Source: Proteobacteria bacterium UBA2133
Lineage (GTDB): Bacteria; Pseudomonadota; Gammaproteobacteria; Arenicellales; UBA868
Length of the DNA stretch: 25,850 bases
Assembly: GCA_002327725.1 (NCBI GenBank)
Contig: DCXP01000093.1
Span: forward strand, 6,133 to 31,982
Reading direction: 5' to 3'
Position 1 is the stretch's first letter; each line of letters starts with the position of its first letter. Positions 16,199 through 22,779 of the stretch are shown in pieces. Both the position numbers and the translations under genes were made by a program. Under the pieces are notes generated by a model. That model was not told the DNA's origin, searched no databases, and saw nothing but the letters and a program-made list of their open reading frames with translations.

Positions 16199-17706
16199 AC
16201 CGGCGGAAACCGGCCGCGTTTTTCAAGCTCGTAGAGCGGCAGGGAGTTTCGGATATAAGACTCGCTCGCACGACCCGTAGGCTCGTGATCCCAGGCGAGT
16301 GACTGGCGGCGCATCACGGTTTTTAAAAGGGCCCGCCGGCGCTGACTCTCAAGGACCTTTTCGGTCAGCGCCCTGGTGTCATACCGGCGGCTGATCTCCT
16401 CTGTTATCGCCTGCGCGGTGCTCGCCTGGCGCGGGTCCTGCGCGAGGTTTCGGGTTTCATCCGGGTCGCTCGCGAGATCGAAAAGCTGCAGCGGGTCCTT
16501 ATCAGAATAAATCGCTTTCATGGCGCCCCGGCGGATCATGAAGATCGGCGTATCGGTGCCCTCAGCAAAATATTCACCGATCACCTCATCATGACCCGCC
16601 TCGCCTGCAAGGTGGCGCACCAGCGAGCGTCCTTCGATGGGTGTGACATAGTCCATGCCGACGCCGTCGGTCGCCATATCGACCAGCGTCGGCATGAGGT
16701 CTGCCAGTGAGACCGCCGCACCGACACGCCGGGGGGTAAAGCGTGAAGGCGCGTGAACGATCAGCGGCACCCGGGCTGAGTGTTCCAGAAAAGTCATCTT
16801 GAACCACATACCGCGCTCACCCAGCATGTCGCCGTGGTCTGAGGTGAAGATGACGATGGTATTGTCCTCGAAACCGCTTTCCTTCAGCGTTTGCAGAAGG
16901 CCTGCAACCTTGTTGTCAATATCGCTGATCGCGCCGTAATAGGCGCGCCGTGCGCTGCGGATCGTGTCGTCATCCAGTTCGATGTCCGAGGCGCCATAGC
17001 CGTGACGCAGGCGTGTGCTGTGGGGGTCGCAGGCTTCGGCCGGCGAGAGTCTCGGCAGATCAATCTCCCGGTCGGCATAAAGATCCCATTCACGCTGGCG
17101 ACACAGGTAAGGATCATGCGGCTGGATCAGCGACACCGTCAGCATGAACGGCTCGCCGGTGTTTTCGCGGGCACGTTCAAAAAGATAACGCCTCGCCTTG
17201 AAGACGGCCTCGTCGTCGTAATCAAGATACATGGACCGAATACAAGGCCCGGCCTGGGTGACCACTTCCATGTTGTGGAACCAGTCGAGGCGTTTGTCGG
17301 GATGATCCCACTCGGGGTGCCAGGTGAAATCCGCCGGGTAGACATCGGTGGTCAGGCGCTCACCGAAACCGTGCAGCTGATCAGGCCCGACGAAATGCAT
17401 TTTGCCGGAGAGGCAGGTCCGGTAACCGAGATGCTCCAGGTAGTGCGCAAAGGTTGGGATCTCGGCCGGGAACTCAGCCGCGTTGTCCCAGGCGCTGATC
17501 CTGCTGGGCAGCCGCGCGCTCATCATGACAAAGCGTGATGGCGCACACAAAGGGGAGTTGGTATAAGCGGCATCAAAGACCACGCCTTCTTCAGCAAGAC
17601 GCTGCAGCGCCGGGGCCTGCACCAGCGGATGGCCGTAGCACGGCAGAAACTGCGGCGCGAGCTGGTCCGCCATGATCAGCAGAATATTGGGGGGACTTGT
17701 GGACAT
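16195..17706 (-). CDS. betC: Choline-sulfatase
   Basis: Hydrolyses choline-O-sulfate to choline and sulfate, feeding choline/betaine metabolism. The 503-residue type I sulfatase has the formylglycine motif C54-A-P-S-R58, so it needs a formylglycine-generating enzyme (or equivalent) not seen here. The active-site segment SGKMHFVGPDQLHGF (100-114) and the metal-site segment TSDHGDMLGERG are intact. The C-terminal extension ending ESYIRNSLPLYELEKRGRF is characteristic of the choline-sulfatase subgroup, as I recall it. No signal peptide is present, so it is cytosolic. The ATG at 17706 lies 24 bases after the SDR stop. The TGA stop forms CTGA with the next gene. A related substrate (another sulfated amino-alcohol) is possible given the operon. 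Confidence 0.88.
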   Translation of the reverse strand: MSTSPPNILLIMADQLAPQFLPCYGHPLVQAPALQRLAEEGVVFDAAYTNSPLCAPSRFVMMSARLPSRISAWDNAAEFPAEIPTFAHYLEHLGYRTCLSGKMHFVGPDQLHGFGERLTTDVYPADFTWHPEWDHPDKRLDWFHNMEVVTQAGPCIRSMYLDYDDEAVFKARRYLFERARENTGEPFMLTVSLIQPHDPYLCRQREWDLYADREIDLPRLSPAEACDPHSTRLRHGYGASDIELDDDTIRSARRAYYGAISDIDNKVAGLLQTLKESGFEDNTIVIFTSDHGDMLGERGMWFKMTFLEHSARVPLIVHAPSRFTPRRVGAAVSLADLMPTLVDMATDGVGMDYVTPIEGRSLVRHLAGEAGHDEVIGEYFAEGTDTPIFMIRRGAMKAIYSDKDPLQLFDLASDPDETRNLAQDPRQASTAQAITEEISRRYDTRALTEKVLESQRRRALLKTVMRRQSLAWDHEPTGRASESYIRNSLPLYELEKRGRFPPV

Positions 17707-17730
17707 AGCGGCGGCGTGTTTACGGAAAAA

Positions 17731-18486
17731 TCAGAAAAGCCCCGGATTCAAGGGTGAGGCAGAGGTCATCCCGCCATCCACAACAAAGCACTGCCCGGTT
17801 GCGAACGCCGCGTCGTCTGACGCCAGCCAAACGGCCATGGCGGCGATGTCCTCGGCCTGACCGAAGCGTCCTGCCGGGTGGCGTGCCAGTGCATCCGTTT
17901 TGGCGGCGGCAGGATCGTCGGCAACTGCGAACGCCGCGTCGGTCATGCCGGTCATGATCCATCCCGGGCAGATGGCGTTGCAGCGGATCTTTGGCCCGTG
18001 ATCCACCGCGATGGATCGGGTCAGTCCGTGAACGAAGGCCTTGGAGGCGTTATAAAGCGCAAGACCCGGATCCGCGACCTTACCCGAGATCGAGCCGATG
18101 TTGATGATGACCCCACCACGCTTCATGATCGGAATCATGGCCCGGCAGGCCATGAATACGCCCTTGGCATTGACCCCCATCAGGGTATCCCAGTCCTCGT
18201 CACTGGTATCTAGGATGGTCTTTTCTATCTGGATGCCGGCGTTGTTGACCAGGATGTCCAAGCCGCCAAAGCGCTCCAGCATCTCACGGCGCAGATCCTC
18301 GATATCATCCGCCGAGGCCATGTCGGCCTGGCGCCAGCCGATTGTTGGCGGCAGATTCTGCGGCCGCCCGCCGCGCCCACAGGTTGTCACATCTGCGCCC
18401 TCGGCGATGAAGGCATCCACGATGGCGCGCCCGATGCCCTGGCGTCCGCCCGTGACAAGTGCGGCCTGACCGTCGAGCCGGTTCAT
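17731..18486 (-). CDS. SDR family oxidoreductase (operon copy 2)
   Basis: A 251-residue classical SDR. It has TGGRQGIG (12-19), VNNAG, an IGSISG serine loop, YNASK catalytic Tyr/Lys, CPGW, and the typical C-terminal CFVVDGG. The ATG at 18486 is preferred to the TTG at 18501, which adds five residues. It lies between the BKACE gene (78 bases upstream) and betC (24 bases downstream). A shared block IEKTI-DTS-EDW with the other operon SDR (19527-20297) shows the two are close paralogues. A reasonable role is oxidation of a beta-hydroxy acid to the beta-keto acid that BKACE cleaves. Substrate and cofactor are not determined; the pathway role is inference from context. Confidence 0.85.
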   Translation of the reverse strand: MNRLDGQAALVTGGRQGIGRAIVDAFIAEGADVTTCGRGGRPQNLPPTIGWRQADMASADDIEDLRREMLERFGGLDILVNNAGIQIEKTILDTSDEDWDTLMGVNAKGVFMACRAMIPIMKRGGVIINIGSISGKVADPGLALYNASKAFVHGLTRSIAVDHGPKIRCNAICPGWIMTGMTDAAFAVADDPAAAKTDALARHPAGRFGQAEDIAAMAVWLASDDAAFATGQCFVVDGGMTSASPLNPGLF

Positions 18487-18564
18487 GGCTGCACCGCCCA
18501 AAGATGTGAGCCACCGCGATGAGGCGGCGGCGCTCGGTTGATTTTTGTCCTGGGTATCACGGCT

Positions 18565-19494
18565 TTAAAACTTCACCCCGTTGTCGCCTTTGAGTGCAAG
18601 GCGCTGGCGGGCTTCATCGGGGGCGGCAACCGTCATGCCGAGCGATTCAATGATCCCACGGATCTTCTCAACCTGCTGCGCGTTCGAAGTCGCGAGTTCC
18701 CCCTTGCCGATGTAGAGGCTGTCCTCAAGGCCGACCCGGACGTTGCCGCCGCGCAGACTCGCCTGGGTGGCAAAAGGCATCTGGTGACGACCGGCTGCCA
18801 GCACCGACCACTCGAAGTCATCGCCAAAGAGTTTGACCGCGGTGTTGTACATATGGGTGAGGTTGTCCGGGTCCGCCCCGGCGCCGCCCAGAATGCCGAA
18901 GATCAACTGGATAAAAAAGGGCGGCCTGACCAGGCCTGCATCAACCACATGGGCGAGGTTGTAAAGATGGCCGAGGTCATAGCACTCAAACTCAAAGCGG
19001 GTACCGTGCCCGTCGCCAAGTTCTCTGAGCGCATATTCGATGGTCTGGAAGGTATTGGGAAAGATGAAGTCTTTGGTTGACGCAAGGAAGTCGCGCTCCC
19101 AGTCATATTTCCACTCGGTGTATTTGTTTGCCAGCGGGAAAATGCCGAAATTCATCGAGCCCATGTTGAGAGACGCCATTTCCGGGCTTGCCGTGAGCGC
19201 GGCGGCAAGACGTTCTTCAATGGTCATCCCCATGCCGCCGCCGGTTGAGATGTTGATCACCGCGTTACAGTTCTCCCTGATGATAGGCAGAAATTCTAGG
19301 AAGGTCTCGGGCCGGTAGTCCGGGCGCCCGTTTTCGGGATGACGGGCATGCAGGTGGATAATGGCGGCACCTGCCTCGGATGCACCAATCGCGGCATCGG
19401 CAATCTCGGCCGGTGTGATCGGCAGATGCGGCGACATGGTGGGCGTATGAATACTGCCCGTCGCGGCGCAGGTGATGATGACCGGTTTGCGCAT
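18565..19494 (-). CDS. Beta-keto acid cleavage enzyme (BKACE, DUF849; KCE-like)
   Basis: Zinc-dependent BKACE proteins condense a beta-keto acid with acetyl-CoA and release acetoacetate plus a new CoA thioester. Known members act on 3-keto-5-aminohexanoate, and others on dehydrocarnitine (giving betainyl-CoA). The 309-residue protein has family length. Zinc ligands His47 and His49 lie in IHLHARHPENGRP; the third histidine and Glu257 region appear in GGNVRVGLEDSLYIGKGELA (249-268). The TGGGMGMT loop is present. The ATG at 19494 follows GAGGAA at a slightly long spacing. Flanked by two SDRs and close to a Rieske oxygenase and BetC, it most plausibly works on a quaternary-ammonium beta-keto acid such as dehydrocarnitine. 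The family is certain; the substrate is inference. Confidence 0.9.
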   Translation of the reverse strand: MRKPVIITCAATGSIHTPTMSPHLPITPAEIADAAIGASEAGAAIIHLHARHPENGRPDYRPETFLEFLPIIRENCNAVINISTGGGMGMTIEERLAAALTASPEMASLNMGSMNFGIFPLANKYTEWKYDWERDFLASTKDFIFPNTFQTIEYALRELGDGHGTRFEFECYDLGHLYNLAHVVDAGLVRPPFFIQLIFGILGGAGADPDNLTHMYNTAVKLFGDDFEWSVLAAGRHQMPFATQASLRGGNVRVGLEDSLYIGKGELATSNAQQVEKIRGIIESLGMTVAAPDEARQRLALKGDNGVKF

Positions 19495-19526
19495 GGTTCA
19501 GGGTTCCTCAAAAAGAGCGGGATTAA

Positions 19527-20297
19527 CTACAGACGCATCTGCCGGGCCTGGGCAGACAATCCGCCATCGATAATCCACAACTGCCCGGAAGCATAACGCG
19601 CTTCGTCGCCCGCCAGCCAGTTCACGAGGTTGGCAACATCTTCGGGCTGACCGTAGCTTCGGATGGGATGCACATCGCGCACGGCCTGCTTCAGGGATTC
19701 GATATCACCCGATTCGCCGAAGAAACTCTGCAGCATCGGGGTATCGACATAGCCGGGACACACGGCGTTGACCCGGATGCCTTCGGGCCCATGATCGCAG
19801 GCCATGGCCCGGGTCAGCGCATGCACCGCCCCTTTGGTAGCGCAGTAGACGGCAAGAGAAGGGTCGGCAATGAAGCCGTCGTAGGATCCGAAGTTGATGA
19901 TCGAGCCTGCGCCGGCCTTGCGCATCAGCGGCAATGCGTATTTGCTGGTCAGGAAAGTGCCGTTGACGTTAACGGAAAAACTCCGGTTCCAGTCTTCGAG
20001 CGAGGTGTCCTCGATGGTTTTTTCGATCTCGATCCCGGCGGCATTCACCAGGATATCGAGCCGGCCATGATCCTCCTGCACCCGTGCCATGACAACTATG
20101 GCATCATCCTCGGAGCCGACGTCCTGGTGCAGGACGTGAATTCCGGGCTCGTCGAAAGCAAAAGACGCGATGTCGGTCGCGTAGACCGTAGCTCCCTCGG
20201 CATGAAAGCGCTGACAGATGGCGCGGCCAATCCCGCCGCAGCCGCCCGTCACCAGGGCAACCCGGCCCTTGAGGTAATCCGGGGGCACCGCGCTCAC
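19527..20297 (-). CDS. SDR family oxidoreductase (operon copy 1)
   Basis: A 256-residue classical SDR. It has TGGCGGIG after the first strand, a VYATDI acidic residue after the second strand (suggesting NAD rather than NADP), VNAAG, YCATK, CPGYVDTPM and LWIIDGG. The start is a GTG at 20297 that overlaps the Rieske stop as GTGA, so translation is coupled. BKACE begins 32 bases after its stop. It is a close paralogue of the SDR at 17731-18486, sharing IEKTI-DTS-EDW around the substrate-side helix. Likely an NAD-dependent hydroxy-acid or alcohol dehydrogenase in the same pathway. Substrate not known. Confidence 0.87.
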   Translation of the reverse strand: MSAVPPDYLKGRVALVTGGCGGIGRAICQRFHAEGATVYATDIASFAFDEPGIHVLHQDVGSEDDAIVVMARVQEDHGRLDILVNAAGIEIEKTIEDTSLEDWNRSFSVNVNGTFLTSKYALPLMRKAGAGSIINFGSYDGFIADPSLAVYCATKGAVHALTRAMACDHGPEGIRVNAVCPGYVDTPMLQSFFGESGDIESLKQAVRDVHPIRSYGQPEDVANLVNWLAGDEARYASGQLWIIDGGLSAQARQMRL

Positions 20298-21439
20298 GGC
20301 TGCACCGCCTCGCGGTAGGCATCCAGCACCAGGCCGTGAAAATGGTGCACGGCGTGCTCACTCATGCCACTGCCGTCCGGATCGACCAGGTAACGGCCCT
20401 GGTTAAATGCCGGTGTCTGCATGCCCCGCTGAACGCTTTCCACAAGAGCGATGTCCTCGGACTGCAGCACCTCGTCGATAAACCGGATGGCCTCAACCTC
20501 GGACTCGTTGGGGGTGTCGGTTTCTAAGAAGAAGTCGAATACCTCGTAAGTCTGCCCCGGCCCATCGGGATAAAAGCGCCAGACCATGAAGTTACCGCGT
20601 CCCGGATAGCGCATCAGTGTGGTATTCGGCCACAGGTACCAGACGGCGTGGTCGGTGACGCTGGCGCTGTCGACACCATAGGCTTTGTTGTCAGTGCGCC
20701 CCGCTTTGGCCATATGGCTCGAGTAGATGCCATGGGTTTTGACCCTGTAGCTGTCCATCTCCACCAGCGTACAGAAATCCCGGTGGGCGACCGGACAGTG
20801 GTAGCACTCAAGAAAATTATCAACCACTGCTTTCCAGTTGGCCTTGATCCGGTAGGTCAGGGTATGGGCATAGGTCAGGCTGGCAAGATCAGGGGCGTAG
20901 GACATGATCTCGTCTGACAGCGACCCGCTCTGCTCGGCCAGCGCGGGTGCGTCCGGGTCGAGGTTGATAAACACCAGATGGCAGAAGACCTCGACACGCA
21001 CGGGGTCGAGGCAGGCCTCATCGGTGCTGAAGTTTTCGATCAGTTCTGAGCGTCGGGCACTGCTTAGGCGGCCATCCAGGCCATAGACCCAGGCGTGGTA
21101 GGGGCAGGAGATGGCTTTTGCCTGACCGCTGCCCTGCAGCAGTTCATGGCCGCGATGCTTGCAGACGTTATAAAAGGCCCGCAGTTCGCCGTCTTTGTCT
21201 CTACAGGCGAATATGCTTTGTCCCTCGATCTGGGTTGCAACATAACTGCCCGCCTTCGCGAGCTTTTCCTCATGACACAGAAACTGCCAGGTCTTGTGGA
21301 ATATCTGCTGGCGCTCAAGATCAAGAAAATCCGGGTCCTGGTAGCAGTCCGCATGCAGCGAGTGTGAACGCGAGGCAACTGCCTCGTATCCCCGGCTGAT
21401 GCGGTCGAAGGTATGGGTATTGATTGTTTGAGTTGCCAT
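20294..21439 (-). CDS. Rieske non-heme iron oxygenase, alpha subunit, quaternary-ammonium type
   Basis: Members of this subgroup hydroxylate or demethylate quaternary amines: choline monooxygenase, glycine betaine monooxygenase GbcA, carnitine oxygenase CntA. The 381-residue protein has the Rieske [2Fe-2S] ligands Cys93/His95 and Cys112/His115 (CKH...CPYH). The mononuclear iron ligands are His214, His219 and Asp329. The bridging residue before the iron histidines is Glu211 (NFLECYHCPVAH) rather than the Asp usual in aromatic-ring dioxygenases, a feature of the quaternary-amine subgroup. The ATG at 21439 has a strong GGAGAA Shine-Dalgarno. It heads the six-gene operon and its stop overlaps the SDR start as GTGA. 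The required ferredoxin/flavin reductase is not in the window. Whether it acts on betaine, choline, carnitine or a relative cannot be decided. Confidence 0.88.
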   Translation of the reverse strand: MATQTINTHTFDRISRGYEAVASRSHSLHADCYQDPDFLDLERQQIFHKTWQFLCHEEKLAKAGSYVATQIEGQSIFACRDKDGELRAFYNVCKHRGHELLQGSGQAKAISCPYHAWVYGLDGRLSSARRSELIENFSTDEACLDPVRVEVFCHLVFINLDPDAPALAEQSGSLSDEIMSYAPDLASLTYAHTLTYRIKANWKAVVDNFLECYHCPVAHRDFCTLVEMDSYRVKTHGIYSSHMAKAGRTDNKAYGVDSASVTDHAVWYLWPNTTLMRYPGRGNFMVWRFYPDGPGQTYEVFDFFLETDTPNESEVEAIRFIDEVLQSEDIALVESVQRGMQTPAFNQGRYLVDPDGSGMSEHAVHHFHGLVLDAYREAVQP

Positions 21440-21617
21440 GGTGTTTCTCCATCTGCCAAAAGCGTCACAACGCGAATACCCAATCTACACTAGGGAATTA
21501 CCCAAACGCGAGGCCTTGTCGCCCATAGGATTATGGGATTCGCGTGAGAATCCAGCTGAGACGGCATCTCATGCGAACTTAAGCCAGTCCCGGAAAACGG
21601 CGATAAAATCGAGACCT
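21440..21617. promoter_or_regulatory. Divergent control region: Rieske operon / carbonic anhydrase
   Basis: A 178-base region between two divergent transcripts. It contains a perfect spaced palindrome CCCATA-GGAT-TATGGG at 21522-21537. It also contains a longer-range inverted repeat, CGCGAATACCC (21471-21481) and GGGATTCGCG (21535-21544), with one extra base in the first arm. Such symmetry suits an operator for a dimeric regulator. On the plus strand TAAAAT (21604-21609) is a -10 candidate only eight bases before the carbonic anhydrase ATG. No confident -35 was found on either strand. Confidence 0.4.
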
Positions 21618-22232
21618 ATGAAAGAGCTCTTTGAAAACAACCGTCGCTGGGCAGCGAAGATCACGGAAGATGATCCCGAGTTCTTTGAGAAACTCTCGCA
21701 TCAGCAGAGTCCTGAATATCTGTGGATTGGATGCTCAGACAGCCGGGTTCCTTCCAACCAGATTGCGGGCCTGCTGCCCGGTGAAATTTTTGTGCATCGC
21801 AACGTCGCCAATCTGGTGATCCATACCGACCTCAACTGCCTCTCGGTCATTCAGTATGCAGTGGAGGTGCTCAAGGTCAACCACATTATTGTCTGTGGAC
21901 ACTACGGCTGCGGCGGTGTGGAGACAGCGATCAGCGAACGTCCCAGTGGTCTGATCGACAACTGGCTGCTGCACATCAAAGATCTGTACCATCGAAATCG
22001 GTCGAAGTTTTCTGACTGTACCGATCACGAAACCCGGGTCAACCGTCTCTGCGAGATGAACGTGATCGAGCAGGTCAATAATGTCTGCCACACCAGCACG
22101 GTGCAGGACGCCTGGGGGCGGGGCCAGCTCTTACAGGTGCATGGCTGGATCTACAGCATAACCGACGGGCTGCTGAGAGACCTCGAAGTCACCTTCGATG
22201 CTCCGGACCAGGTGCCGGACGTTTACCGCTGA
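21618..22232 (+). CDS. can: Beta-class carbonic anhydrase
   Basis: Interconverts CO2 and bicarbonate in the cytosol. The 204-residue protein is the size of E. coli Can. Zinc ligands are Cys39, Asp41, His95 and Cys98 (IGCSDSRVPSNQ and CGHYGCGGV); the Asp41-Arg43 dyad is present. The ATG at 21618 is chosen because MKELFENNRRWA is the family N-terminus; the frame is open far upstream but those residues have no homology. GAGA lies close before the start. GFA follows after 55 bases on the same strand. Role: general bicarbonate supply, or handling CO2 from catabolism of the neighbouring pathway. The latter is inference. Confidence 0.94.
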   Translation: MKELFENNRRWAAKITEDDPEFFEKLSHQQSPEYLWIGCSDSRVPSNQIAGLLPGEIFVHRNVANLVIHTDLNCLSVIQYAVEVLKVNHIIVCGHYGCGGVETAISERPSGLIDNWLLHIKDLYHRNRSKFSDCTDHETRVNRLCEMNVIEQVNNVCHTSTVQDAWGRGQLLQVHGWIYSITDGLLRDLEVTFDAPDQVPDVYR

Positions 22233-22287
22233 TCCTCGGCTTTAACTGTGGTCCAGTGCACCAGCATCAGGATACGCGAGCTCTCCA

Positions 22288-22767
22288 ATGGCTGAACCCG
22301 TGATTACCGGGGGTTGTCTCTGCGGGCGTGTGCGCTACGAGTTGAGTGGACCTCCACTCGATATGGGGACATGCCATTGCCGCAATTGTCAGAGATGGTC
22401 GGGCAGTCCTTTTCATTCCAGCGTCGCGTTCGCGCTGACCGATCTGAGATTTACCCGCAGCCAGCCGGTCTGGTACGAGTCCTCTTCCATTATGGAGCGC
22501 GGTTTCTGCCCGGGCTGCGGCAGTCCGCTGGCATTTCGTTATCTGGTTTCGATTGAGGATCCTCCAACGGCAAACCCCGGGACGGTCTGGATATCCGTGG
22601 GCTCTTTGGACGAGCCCGAGATAAGGTCGCCCGACTGGCACTTCGGCGTGGAGGGGCAGCTTTCGTGGGTAAAGTTTGATGACGGGTTGCCCCGTACCCG
22701 ATGCGATGAGAGCCTTGGGCTCACAAAGGCTTATGCGTCTTGGGGCGCCGATCAGCCGGAATCCTAA
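22288..22767 (+). CDS. GFA-family zinc protein (glutathione-dependent formaldehyde-activating enzyme/CENP-V fold)
   Basis: A 159-residue protein with the full set of GFA zinc cysteines: Cys10/Cys12 (GGCLCG), Cys29/Cys31/Cys34 (CHCRNC) and Cys74/Cys77 (FCPGCGSP). The founding member (Gfa of Paracoccus) was described as speeding formation of S-hydroxymethylglutathione, but most homologues are uncharacterised. Placed next to N-demethylases that release formaldehyde, a formaldehyde-handling role is attractive but unproven. The ATG at 22288 is the first in-frame start before the cysteine motif. The TMADH-like gene begins 12 bases after its stop, so the two are probably cotranscribed. Confidence 0.88.
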   Translation: MAEPVITGGCLCGRVRYELSGPPLDMGTCHCRNCQRWSGSPFHSSVAFALTDLRFTRSQPVWYESSSIMERGFCPGCGSPLAFRYLVSIEDPPTANPGTVWISVGSLDEPEIRSPDWHFGVEGQLSWVKFDDGLPRTRCDESLGLTKAYASWGADQPES

Positions 22768-22779
22768 CCCAATGCCGCC

